NCBI GenBank assembly: GCA_023262365.1
Contig: JALRBF010000194.1
Location: forward strand, 1 to 8,874
Length of the DNA stretch: 8,874 nt
Origin: Burkholderiaceae bacterium
Lineage (GTDB): Bacteria; Pseudomonadota; Gammaproteobacteria; Burkholderiales; Burkholderiaceae_C
Direction of reading: 5' to 3'
The stretch's first letter is position 1. The number at the start of each line of letters is the position of its first letter. The notes under the pieces were generated by a model. The model was not told the origin of the DNA. It made no database searches and saw only the letters and a list, made by a program, of their open reading frames with translations. Position numbers and translations under genes: made by a program. Below, one piece after another: positions 1-5,999 of this stretch.

Positions 1-1
1 C

Positions 2-787
2 GGGGGACCCCTGGAAGCGATGCTCAACACCCTGCTGCTCCGCAGCCTCAAGCGGGCTGAATACAGCGCCGACAACATCGGGCATTCGGGGCTGGCCCTG
101 CACGACTACCTGCACTTCACCAGCCCCATCCGGCGCTATCCCGATTTGCTGGTGCACCGTTGCCTGAAGGCGCTGGTGCTCGAGCAGGGGCAGCCGGTGT
201 GGCCGTTGGCCGCCGATGCGCAAGGCAGCACACACCCTGGTCGCAAACCTTCGCGCAAAGCGCAAATCCAGGCGTGGGAGGCCGCCGGGCTACGCTGCAG
301 CATGCAAGAGCGGCGGGCCGACGAGGCCAGCCGCGACGTGCAAGCCTGGCTCAAGTGCTGGTACATGCGCGGGCACTTGGGTGAGGAGTTTGACGGGCAA
401 ATCACCGCAGTGACTGGGTTTGGCTTGTTTGTGGTGCTGCAGTCGGTGTACGTGGAGGGCTTGGTACACATCACCGAATTGGGCGGTGAGTATTTTCACT
501 TTGATGAGGTTCGCCAAGAGTTGCGCGGCGAGCGCACCGGGGTGCGTTACCAAATTGGCACCAAGGTCAGGGTGCAAGTCAGCCGGGTTGACCTCGATGG
601 CCGTCGCATCGACTTTCGGTTGGTGCGTGACGCTGGCCTAACCACCGCCGCCGCTCATCCCGCGCCGCGTAAAAACGGCAAGGGGGCAGGCCAATCGCGA
701 GCCACCTCGGGTGGCAAGCGAGCCGCCGGGGCAGCCTCGGGCAAGGGCCGTGGCAAGCGCGGCGCGGCGGGCAAACCGGGCCGGTAA
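2..787 (+). CDS. rnr: Ribonuclease R, C-terminal part (5' end outside the window)
   Basis: This is the last 261 codons of RNase R, a processive 3'-to-5' exoribonuclease that degrades structured RNA and takes part in rRNA quality control. The reading frame is open from base 2, so the gene starts upstream of the window. The fragment begins at the end of the RNB catalytic domain: the family block TSPIRRYPDLLVHR is at fragment residues 40-53, and ERRADEASRDV follows near 103-113. An S1 RNA-binding domain covers about 127-210 (GQITAVTGFGLFV, then VEGLVHITEL). The last 50 or so residues form a basic, low-complexity tail rich in Lys, Arg, Gly and Ala, as is usual for RNase R and unlike RNase II. The linker between RNB and S1 carries about 30 extra polar residues. 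The catalytic aspartates lie upstream and cannot be checked here. Family assignment is secure from the RNB end, the S1 domain and the tail. Confidence 0.95.
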   Translation, partial: GGPLEAMLNTLLLRSLKRAEYSADNIGHSGLALHDYLHFTSPIRRYPDLLVHRCLKALVLEQGQPVWPLAADAQGSTHPGRKPSRKAQIQAWEAAGLRCSMQERRADEASRDVQAWLKCWYMRGHLGEEFDGQITAVTGFGLFVVLQSVYVEGLVHITELGGEYFHFDEVRQELRGERTGVRYQIGTKVRVQVSRVDLDGRRIDFRLVRDAGLTTAAAHPAPRKNGKGAGQSRATSGGKRAAGAASGKGRGKRGAAGKPGR

Positions 788-820
788 ACTCGCGTCAAGT
801 CCCTGGGGCAAACAACAAGC

Positions 821-827
821 AGGAGGT
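821..827 (+). promoter_or_regulatory. Strong Shine-Dalgarno that sets the yggT GTG start
   Basis: AGGAGGT is a near-perfect anti-16S match and lies 4 nt before GTG at 832. It favours that GTG over the in-frame ATG at 847, which would be 19 nt from the motif. No promoter or terminator was recognised in the 44-nt rnr-yggT gap, so cotranscription with rnr is possible. Confidence 0.8.
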
Positions 828-831
828 ACGG

Positions 832-1380
832 GTGCAGGCGTTGTTAATGATTTTGGAGACGGTCGCGTTTTTTTTGATTGGCGCGGCCCTACTGCGCGCA
901 TGGCTGGTTTGGGTCGGGTTGTCACTGGCGGTGCAGCCGGGGCGGTTTGTGGTGGCGCTGACCGATTGGCTGGTCAACCCGTTACGGCGCGTGCTGCCGG
1001 CCTCGATGGGGCGCGGCCGCCTTGATGGCGTGAGTTTGATGGCCGCGGTGGTGCTGGCGCTGGCCTACGCCGGGCTGTGGTACGCGGCGTTGCTGCAGGC
1101 CGGTGTCATCACCGGTGGGGCGGGGTGGGTACTGAGTATTCCGGTGTTGGCCGCGCGCATGTTGCTCAAGGTCTTGCTGCAAGGCATTTTTTATTTGGTG
1201 CTCGGTTACGCGGTGCTTTCTTGGGTGCAGCCGCAAAACGGCGTGATGTACACCTTGGCCCGATTGCTCGAGCCCCTGCTGGGCCCGATTCGGCGCGGGT
1301 TGCCCTTGTTGGGCGGGGTGGATTTGTCGCCTGTGGTGCTGATGGTGGCCACCCAGGTGTTGCAAATGCTGTTGCTGTGA
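832..1380 (+). CDS. YggT-family integral membrane protein
   Basis: This is a 182-residue hydrophobic protein of the YggT family, a conserved inner-membrane family of poorly known function; some members have been linked to osmotic tolerance or cell-division geometry, and none of that can be read from this sequence. Membrane segments are predicted by eye at about 5-30, 66-90, 100-130 and 163-182. Two copies of the family pattern are visible: NPLRRVLP at 49-56, and the fuller C-terminal copy ARLLEPLLGPIRRGLP (143-158) followed by GGVDLSP (161-167). This fits the two-module form found in Burkholderiales. The start is GTG at 832, chosen for its strong Shine-Dalgarno. A run of eight T encodes F13-F14-L15. 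The stop codon lies 7 nt from the stop of the convergent amidase. Confidence 0.85.
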   Translation: MQALLMILETVAFFLIGAALLRAWLVWVGLSLAVQPGRFVVALTDWLVNPLRRVLPASMGRGRLDGVSLMAAVVLALAYAGLWYAALLQAGVITGGAGWVLSIPVLAARMLLKVLLQGIFYLVLGYAVLSWVQPQNGVMYTLARLLEPLLGPIRRGLPLLGGVDLSPVVLMVATQVLQMLLL

Positions 1381-1387
1381 TGGGGGC

Positions 1388-2746
1388 TTAAGCCGCTTGC
1401 GTCACCGCCGCCAGCGCCTGCTCGACTTGGGCGGAGATGGCCAAAACGGCCGCGTCGTGGTGCGCGGCGTGCCAAACCATTAGGCCAACAGGCAGTTCTT
1501 GTGGCGCGTGGCAGGGCAGTGATAACGCGCAGCCATCGAGTAAGTTGATGGCTGACGGATTGCGCAACAGCATCAGGTTGACGCGGTTAAACGCCGCGTC
1601 GCGCTCGGCCCCAGGTGCGATGTCGGCCAACACCGGTGCCACCACTGGGGTGGTGGGTGAAATCATGGCGTCCACCCCAACCAGCGCGGCTTGCATTCGG
1701 GTGATCCAGTCGCCTCGGGCGCGCTGCAGTTCGAGGTAGTCGGCCGCAAGCATGTGCTCGCCGCCCAAAATACGGGCCAGCACCCGGGGGTCGTAAGCGT
1801 CGCGGTGCGCGGCCAGCCACGGGCGATGCAGCGCGTAGCTCTCAGCTGCGGATAACGTACCTCTGGCGTTGAGCGCGGCGATCTCGTCCAACTCGGGCAA
1901 TTCAAGTTCAACCAATTCGTGGCCTGCGGCCTGCAGCGAGCGCAGCGCTCGGGTCCAGGACTCGCTGACCCCGTCGTCCATGGTGTCTTGAAAGTATCTC
2001 CCCGCAATACCCAGTCGCCGTGGGGCAGGTTGCGGCAGCGGGGTAGGGGCCTGCGCCATGACGCGGTGCGCGGCAATGGCCTCGGCAACGTTGCGCGTGA
2101 TGGCACCCACCGTGTCCAGCGTGGTTGACAGCGGCAGGCAGCCGTCTCGAGGCACAAGGCCCGCCGTGGCCTTGAACCCAACCAGCCCGCAAAGCGCCGC
2201 CGGTATGCGCAGCGAGCCACCGGTGTCTGTCCCCAGGCCAATGTTGGCAATGCCCAAGGCCACCGAAACCGCCGCGCCGCTGGACGAGCCGCCCGGCACC
2301 CGGTGCACCCCGGGGTCGGCCGGGTTGATGGGTGTGCCGTGGTGAGGGTTGATGCCCACCCCCGAGTACGCAAATTCGCTCATGTTGCTGCGCCCCATCA
2401 GTACCGCACCGGCCTGGCGTAGCCGCGAGACCACGGTGGCATCGTGAGGCGCCGGCTTAACCGGTACCCGCGCCTCGCCCAGTAGCACCGAGCCGGCGGC
2501 CGTGACCTGGCCGGCCACGTCAAACAGGTCTTTGACTGAAACGCGTTGCCCACGCAGGGGCAGGGCGGCGCCTTCGGGGTGGCCAAGCACATGCTCAAGC
2601 TGCAACCGGGCGTCGTCAGCGTCCAAACGGAGCATGGTGGCTTGGGCGTTGGGTTGTTGCGCCGCCGCCAGGGCCAGCTCGAGTTGTTGTCGTAGGGGGT
2701 GTTCGCGCATCCCCAGATGTTGGCACACTCGCGCGGCGGCGTCCAT
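1388..2746 (-). CDS. Amidase-signature family hydrolase
   Basis: This is a 452-residue enzyme of the amidase signature family, which hydrolyses C-N amide bonds with a Lys-Ser-Ser triad. Counting from the ATG at 2746, the lysine is K72 (VSVKDLFDVAG), the bridging serine is S154 in PGGSSSGAAVS, and the nucleophile is S178 in GTDTGGSLRIPA. The 24-residue spacing of the two serines matches the family, and AGLVPRDGCLPLS with TLDTVGAITR follow as expected. No signal peptide is visible, so it is probably cytoplasmic. The substrate cannot be told: the genes for GatC and GatB are not adjacent, and the C-terminal half is variable in this family, so I do not call it GatA. The start is uncertain. ATG 2746 and ATG 2710 both give plausible lengths and neither has a clear Shine-Dalgarno; a GTG at 2860 would run into the rpsB leader and is unlikely. 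The gene is divergent from rpsB and tail-to-tail with yggT. Confidence 0.88.
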   Translation of the reverse strand: MDAAARVCQHLGMREHPLRQQLELALAAAQQPNAQATMLRLDADDARLQLEHVLGHPEGAALPLRGQRVSVKDLFDVAGQVTAAGSVLLGEARVPVKPAPHDATVVSRLRQAGAVLMGRSNMSEFAYSGVGINPHHGTPINPADPGVHRVPGGSSSGAAVSVALGIANIGLGTDTGGSLRIPAALCGLVGFKATAGLVPRDGCLPLSTTLDTVGAITRNVAEAIAAHRVMAQAPTPLPQPAPRRLGIAGRYFQDTMDDGVSESWTRALRSLQAAGHELVELELPELDEIAALNARGTLSAAESYALHRPWLAAHRDAYDPRVLARILGGEHMLAADYLELQRARGDWITRMQAALVGVDAMISPTTPVVAPVLADIAPGAERDAAFNRVNLMLLRNPSAINLLDGCALSLPCHAPQELPVGLMVWHAAHHDAAVLAISAQVEQALAAVTQAA

Positions 2747-2760
2747 GGGCAGCGACGGTT

Positions 2761-2808
2761 GGGCTACAATGTTAGGCTTGGCCGGCCTTAAACCGAGCGC
2801 TGTAGCCC
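2761..2808. repeat. 8+8 bp inverted repeat in the amidase-rpsB divergent spacer
   Basis: GGGCTACA at 2761-2768 is the exact reverse complement of TGTAGCCC at 2801-2808, separated by 32 bp. A perfect GGCCGGCC palindrome (2780-2787) sits almost at the centre. The left arm overlaps the candidate -10 element of rpsB, so an operator role is possible. A repeat of this size can also occur by chance in a window this long. Confidence 0.45.
2765..2770 (+). promoter_or_regulatory. Candidate -10 element of the rpsB operon promoter
   Basis: TACAAT matches five of six bases of the sigma-70 -10 consensus and lies about 155 nt before the rpsB start codon, in the spacer facing away from the amidase. No good -35 hexamer is found 16-18 bp upstream (the best has about two of six matches), and there is no TGn extended -10. 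The call is therefore tentative. Transcription would begin near 2777 and give a leader of roughly 150 nt. Confidence 0.35.
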
Positions 2809-2865
2809 CATTGGGCACAGACGCGAGGCCGGATGGCCAAAATCGCGGGCGCTTTTGCACAGGTG

Positions 2866-2881
2866 CTGCACTTTGGTGCGG
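2866..2881 (+). promoter_or_regulatory. Small hairpin in the rpsB leader
   Basis: CTGCAC (2866-2871), loop TTTG and GTGCGG (2876-2881) can form a 6-bp RNA stem with one G-U pair. It lies 34 nt before the rpsB Shine-Dalgarno. In E. coli, S2 represses its own operon through the rpsB leader. Whether this stem has that role is unknown, and the structure is modest. Confidence 0.25.
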
Positions 2882-2914
2882 TGGTAAGGCGACCTAAGAC
2901 CCAACCTCGTGAAC

Positions 2915-2919
2915 AAGGA
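2915..2919 (+). promoter_or_regulatory. Shine-Dalgarno of rpsB
   Basis: AAGGA lies 6 nt before the ATG at 2926. This fixes the start of S2 against the in-frame ATG at 2833, which would add 31 residues not found at the N-terminus of the S2 family. Confidence 0.85.
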
Positions 2920-2925
2920 ATCAGT

Positions 2926-3678
2926 ATGTCCGTTTCCATGCGTGAAATGTTAGAAGCCGGTGTCCATTTTGGGCACCAAACGCGGTTTTGGAACCCCAAG
3001 ATGGCGCCTTACATTTACGGCCATCGCAACAAAATCCACATCATTAACCTCGAGGCGTCACTGCCCAAGTTTGAAGAGGCGCTCAAGTTCGTTAAGCAAC
3101 TCGCGGCCAATGGTGGCACCTTGTTGCTGGTGGGCACCAAGCGCCAGTCGCGGGACATCATTGCCAACGAGGCCATGCGCGGCGGCTTGCCCTACGTGAC
3201 CCAGCGGTGGTTGGGCGGCATGATGACGAACTTCAAAACCGTCAAAACCTCCATCAAGCGGCTCAAAGATCTCAAGGCGCAGCAAGAGGCTGGTTTGGAT
3301 CACATGAGCAAAAAAGAACAGCTCACTCTAGGGCGTGAGGTGGACAAACTCGAGCGCGACATCGGCGGCATTCAGGACATGACGGCATTGCCCGACGCCA
3401 TGTTTGTGGTGGACGTGGGTTACCACAAAATCGCCATCGCTGAAGCGCAAAAACTCGGCGTGCCGCTGATTGGCGTGGTGGACACCAACCACTCGCCCGA
3501 GGGCATCGATTACGTCATTCCGGGCAACGACGATTCGGCCCGCGCCGTCGAGCTGTACGTGCGCGCTGTGGTGGATGCGGTCATTGAAGGGCGCAACCAG
3601 TCGGTCGACCAACTGGTGCGCAGCGTCACCGGCGAAGACGAGTACGTTGAAGTCGAAGAGGGCGACGCCAGCGCCTAA
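2926..3678 (+). CDS. rpsB: 30S ribosomal protein S2
   Basis: S2 is a late-assembling protein of the small subunit that binds 16S rRNA between head and body and helps hold S1. The 250-residue product is full length. It begins with the family block [22 protein letters not shown] (residues 5-26), given here as two adjoining parts: [13 protein letters not shown] at 5-17 and QTRFWNPKM at 18-26. [15 protein letters not shown] follows at 29-43, [13 protein letters not shown] at 93-105, a helical coiled-coil protrusion covers about 106-150, and the conserved [16 protein letters not shown] is at 187-202. The tail is acidic. The start is set by AAGGA 6 nt upstream. It is the first gene of the plus-strand run; an intrinsic terminator follows its stop by 18 nt, so many transcripts may carry rpsB alone. 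Autoregulation by S2 through the leader is known in E. coli and is only inferred here. Confidence 0.99.
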   Translation: MSVSMREMLEAGVHFGHQTRFWNPKMAPYIYGHRNKIHIINLEASLPKFEEALKFVKQLAANGGTLLLVGTKRQSRDIIANEAMRGGLPYVTQRWLGGMMTNFKTVKTSIKRLKDLKAQQEAGLDHMSKKEQLTLGREVDKLERDIGGIQDMTALPDAMFVVDVGYHKIAIAEAQKLGVPLIGVVDTNHSPEGIDYVIPGNDDSARAVELYVRAVVDAVIEGRNQSVDQLVRSVTGEDEYVEVEEGDASA

Positions 3679-3696
3679 GGCCAACCCGGTCACCGC

Positions 3697-3718
3697 GGGG
3701 CTGAAAGGCCCCTTTTTT
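3697..3718 (+). terminator. Intrinsic terminator or attenuator between rpsB and tsf
   Basis: GGGGCT, tetraloop GAAA and GGCCCC form a 6-bp stem (five G-C pairs closed by one U-G) immediately followed by six T (3713-3718). This is a textbook rho-independent terminator. Because tsf follows on the same strand with only 49 nt between, it most likely acts as a partial terminator that sets the S2 to EF-Ts ratio, unless a tsf promoter lies in the remaining spacer; none was recognised. Confidence 0.85.
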
Positions 3719-3724
3719 ACAACC

Positions 3725-3749
3725 GCGCTCGATCCCGGGGGTCGAGCGC
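3725..3749 (+). promoter_or_regulatory. Second strong hairpin just before the tsf ribosome-binding site
   Basis: GCGCTCGA (3725-3732) and TCGAGCGC (3742-3749) form a perfect 8-bp stem around a 9-nt loop, TCCCGGGGG. The stem ends 4 nt before the GGAG of tsf (3754-3757). There is no T tract after it, so it is not a second terminator. It could protect the 5' end of a processed tsf transcript or affect access to the ribosome-binding site. Confidence 0.6.
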
Positions 3750-3767
3750 CAGTGGAGAGATGAGACC

Positions 3768-4652
3768 ATGACAATCACTGCCAGCATGGTGGGCGAACTG
3801 CGTGCCAAGACCGATGCGCCCATGATGGAATGCAAGAAAGCCCTCACCGAGGCCAATGGCGACATGGACAAAGCGGTTGAGATTTTGCGCGTCAAACTGG
3901 GCAATAAAGCGGGTAAGGCCGCCGGCCGCATCACCGCCGAAGGTGTGGTGGCGTGCGCCATCGTGGGCAACGAGGCGGCCATGGTCGAGGTCAATTGCGA
4001 GACCGATTTTGTCAGCAAGAACGACAGCTTCATGGCGTTTTGCCAAGGTGTGGCCGAGTTGGCTGTGCAACACGGCCAGGCCGACATCGATGCCTTGGCG
4101 GGCTTGCCCCTTACCGTGGATGGTTTTGGCCCCACGGTAGAGGATGCGCGAAAAGGGCTGATTGGTAAGATTGGCGAAAACATGAGCATTCGGCGTGTGG
4201 CGCGTAGCCAGGGGCACGCCGTGACCAGCTACTTGCACGGCACCCGCATTGGCGTAACGGTGCAATACGAAGGCAGCGAGCAGGCCGCGCGCGACGTCGC
4301 CATGCACGTGGCGGCGATGAAGCCGGTTGCCCTTTCCAGCGCCGACGTGCCTGCCGCGTTGGTGGAGCAAGAGCGTGCGGTGGCCAAGGCCAAGGCCCAA
4401 GAGTCGGGCAAGCCCGCTGAGATTGCCGCCAAGATGATCGACGGCGCCGTGGCCAAGTACCTCAAAGAGGTCAGCCTGTTGGATCAGCCATTCGTAAAAA
4501 ACGACAAGCAAACCGTGGCCCAAATGCTCAAAGCTGAAAACACCACCGTGTACGGATTTACGTTGTACGTGGTCGGCGAGGGCATAGAGAAAAAAGCCGA
4601 CGACTTTGCTGCCGAAGTGGCCGCCCAGGTCGCTGCGGCTCGCCAAGGGTAA
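3768..4652 (+). CDS. tsf: Elongation factor Ts
   Basis: EF-Ts is the cytoplasmic guanine-nucleotide exchange factor that regenerates EF-Tu-GTP. The product has 294 residues, close to the family's usual length. The N-terminal helical module (about 1-54) contains [16 protein letters not shown] (11-26). The EF-Tu-contacting signature [10 protein letters not shown] is at 76-85, with T79-D80-F81-V82 intact. The C-terminal part carries the long helical segment [14 protein letters not shown] and then [13 protein letters not shown] 3768 is chosen for family agreement and for GGAG 10 nt upstream, which is a slightly long spacing. The spacer from rpsB holds a terminator-like hairpin and a second stem, so expression probably depends partly on read-through. 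The next gene, pyrH, begins 37 nt after the stop. Confidence 0.99.
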   Translation: MTITASMVGELRAKTDAPMMECKKALTEANGDMDKAVEILRVKLGNKAGKAAGRITAEGVVACAIVGNEAAMVEVNCETDFVSKNDSFMAFCQGVAELAVQHGQADIDALAGLPLTVDGFGPTVEDARKGLIGKIGENMSIRRVARSQGHAVTSYLHGTRIGVTVQYEGSEQAARDVAMHVAAMKPVALSSADVPAALVEQERAVAKAKAQESGKPAEIAAKMIDGAVAKYLKEVSLLDQPFVKNDKQTVAQMLKAENTTVYGFTLYVVGEGIEKKADDFAAEVAAQVAAARQG

Positions 4653-4689
4653 ATCCGCCACGCACGCCTTCACTCCATCCTACCCAGCC

Positions 4690-5400
4690 ATGGCTCGATA
4701 CAAGCGCATTTTGCTCAAACTCTCTGGTGAGGCCCTGATGGGCGATGATGCGTTTGGCATCAATCCAGGCACGATAGGCCGCATGGTCAGCGAAATCGGC
4801 GACGTGGTACGCGGCGGCACGCAGGTGGCGATTGTGATTGGCGGGGGCAACATTTTTCGCGGTGTCGCCGGTGGGTCGGTGGGCATGGACCGCGCCACGG
4901 CCGATTACATGGGCATGTTGGCCACTGTCATGAACGCGCTGGCTTTGTCCGATGCGCTGGAAAAGCAGGGCGTTATGGCCCGGGTGATGTCGGCCATCAG
5001 CATTGAGCAGGTGGTGGAGCCCTACGTGCGCCCGAAAGCCTTGCAGTACCTGGAAGAGGGCAAGGTGGTGGTGTTTGCCGCGGGTACCGGCAACCCGTTT
5101 TTCACCACCGACACCGCCGCGGCGTTGCGAGGGGCTGAGATTGGCGCGCAGGTCGTGCTTAAGGCCACCCGTGTTGAAGGGGTGTACTCGGCTGACCCTG
5201 AAAAGGACCCGACTGCGGTTCGCTTCGACCGCATCACCTTTGACGACGCCATGCATCGCAATTTGCAAGTGATGGACGCTACCGCGTTTGCCTTGTGTCG
5301 TGACCGTGAACTACCGATTCGCGTGTTCTCCATCAACAAGCCTGGGGCGCTGCATCGGGTGGTCGATGGCCAAGATGAGGGCACGCTGGTGCATGTGTAA
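4690..5400 (+). CDS. pyrH: Uridylate (UMP) kinase
   Basis: UMP kinase phosphorylates UMP to UDP with ATP in pyrimidine nucleotide synthesis. It is the bacterial hexameric amino-acid-kinase type, allosterically controlled by GTP and UTP in characterised members. The 236-residue product shows KLSGEAL at 10-16, GGGNIFRG at 51-58, the UMP-binding [17 protein letters not shown] (66-82), [13 protein letters not shown] at 132-144, and the nucleotide-binding [13 protein letters not shown] at 158-170. The ATG at 4690 gives the family N-terminus ([16 protein letters not shown]). The frame stays open upstream to 4606, but that part overlaps tsf and does not resemble the family. No Shine-Dalgarno is visible before 4690: the 37-nt gap after tsf is pyrimidine-rich. 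Initiation may rely on ribosomes arriving from tsf. Confidence 0.98.
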   Translation: MARYKRILLKLSGEALMGDDAFGINPGTIGRMVSEIGDVVRGGTQVAIVIGGGNIFRGVAGGSVGMDRATADYMGMLATVMNALALSDALEKQGVMARVMSAISIEQVVEPYVRPKALQYLEEGKVVVFAAGTGNPFFTTDTAAALRGAEIGAQVVLKATRVEGVYSADPEKDPTAVRFDRITFDDAMHRNLQVMDATAFALCRDRELPIRVFSINKPGALHRVVDGQDEGTLVHV

Positions 5401-5421
5401 CGCCAACGTCTTGGGGGTTTT

Positions 5422-5985
5422 ATGAGCGATACCGCAACAATTAGCAGCAACGCATCGTCCAAAATGGACAACACCTTGGCGTTGCTCAAGCAAAGCCTGC
5501 AAAAAGTGCGAACCGGGCGGGCCAACCCAGGGCTGCTTGATACCGTTGAAGTGGAGTACTACGGCGCCAAGCTGCCCATCTCGCAGGTGGCCAACGTCTC
5601 ACTGCTTGATGCACGCACCATCGGCGTTTCGCCCTGGGAAAAGGACATGGCCGCCAAAATTGAAAAGGCCATTCGTGACTCCGATTTGGGGCTGAACCCG
5701 GCGGCACAGGGCGAGTTGATTCGCGTGCCCATGCCGCCCATGACCGAAGAGCGTAGGCGTGAGCTCACCAAGGTGGTGCGGGGCGAAGGCGAGCAGGCCA
5801 AGGTGGCGGTGCGCAATTTGCGCCGCGACGCCAACGACGCCTTCAAACGGCTGGTCAAAGACAAAGTCATCTCCGAAGACGAGGAACGCCGCGCGCAAGA
5901 TGAGATACAAAAACTCACCGATCGTCACATCGCTGAGATCGACAAGATCATTGCCAGCAAAGAGCAGGACATCATGGCGGTCTAG
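5422..5985 (+). CDS. frr: Ribosome recycling factor
   Basis: RRF acts with EF-G to split the post-termination ribosome. The 187-residue product has the usual length and layout: a first helix with [20 protein letters not shown] (about 21-40, arginine of RTGRA at 31), the beta domain with [17 protein letters not shown] and [14 protein letters not shown], and the long C-terminal helices with [20 protein letters not shown] and [11 protein letters not shown]. The start ATG lies 21 nt after the pyrH stop, with a G-rich run GGGGG 4 nt upstream as a weak ribosome-binding site. The stop TAG shares its last base with a GTG in the frame of cdsA. In Betaproteobacteria the next gene is normally uppS; here it is cdsA. 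Confidence 0.99.
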   Translation: MSDTATISSNASSKMDNTLALLKQSLQKVRTGRANPGLLDTVEVEYYGAKLPISQVANVSLLDARTIGVSPWEKDMAAKIEKAIRDSDLGLNPAAQGELIRVPMPPMTEERRRELTKVVRGEGEQAKVAVRNLRRDANDAFKRLVKDKVISEDEERRAQDEIQKLTDRHIAEIDKIIASKEQDIMAV

Positions 5986-5999
5986 TGACCGTCGCTGCC

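Noticed and set aside
1385..1394. GGCTTAAGCC, a perfect 10-bp palindrome at the amidase stop codon, considered as a shared terminator for the convergent genes
   Set aside because: It has no loop bases to form an RNA hairpin and no T tract on either side.
2747..2860. A 38-residue upstream extension of the amidase from GTG 2860
   Set aside because: It would run through the rpsB leader and the candidate promoter, has no Shine-Dalgarno, and adds sequence not typical of the family.
3717..4673. A long open frame (318 codons) on the minus strand opposite tsf
   Set aside because: It lies fully antisense to a certain gene, has a His/Gly/Leu-rich composition typical of the complement of GC-rich codons, and shows no domain.
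4558..5268. A 236-codon minus-strand frame opposite pyrH
   Set aside because: Antisense to a certain gene, His-rich, with no recognisable motif or ribosome-binding site.
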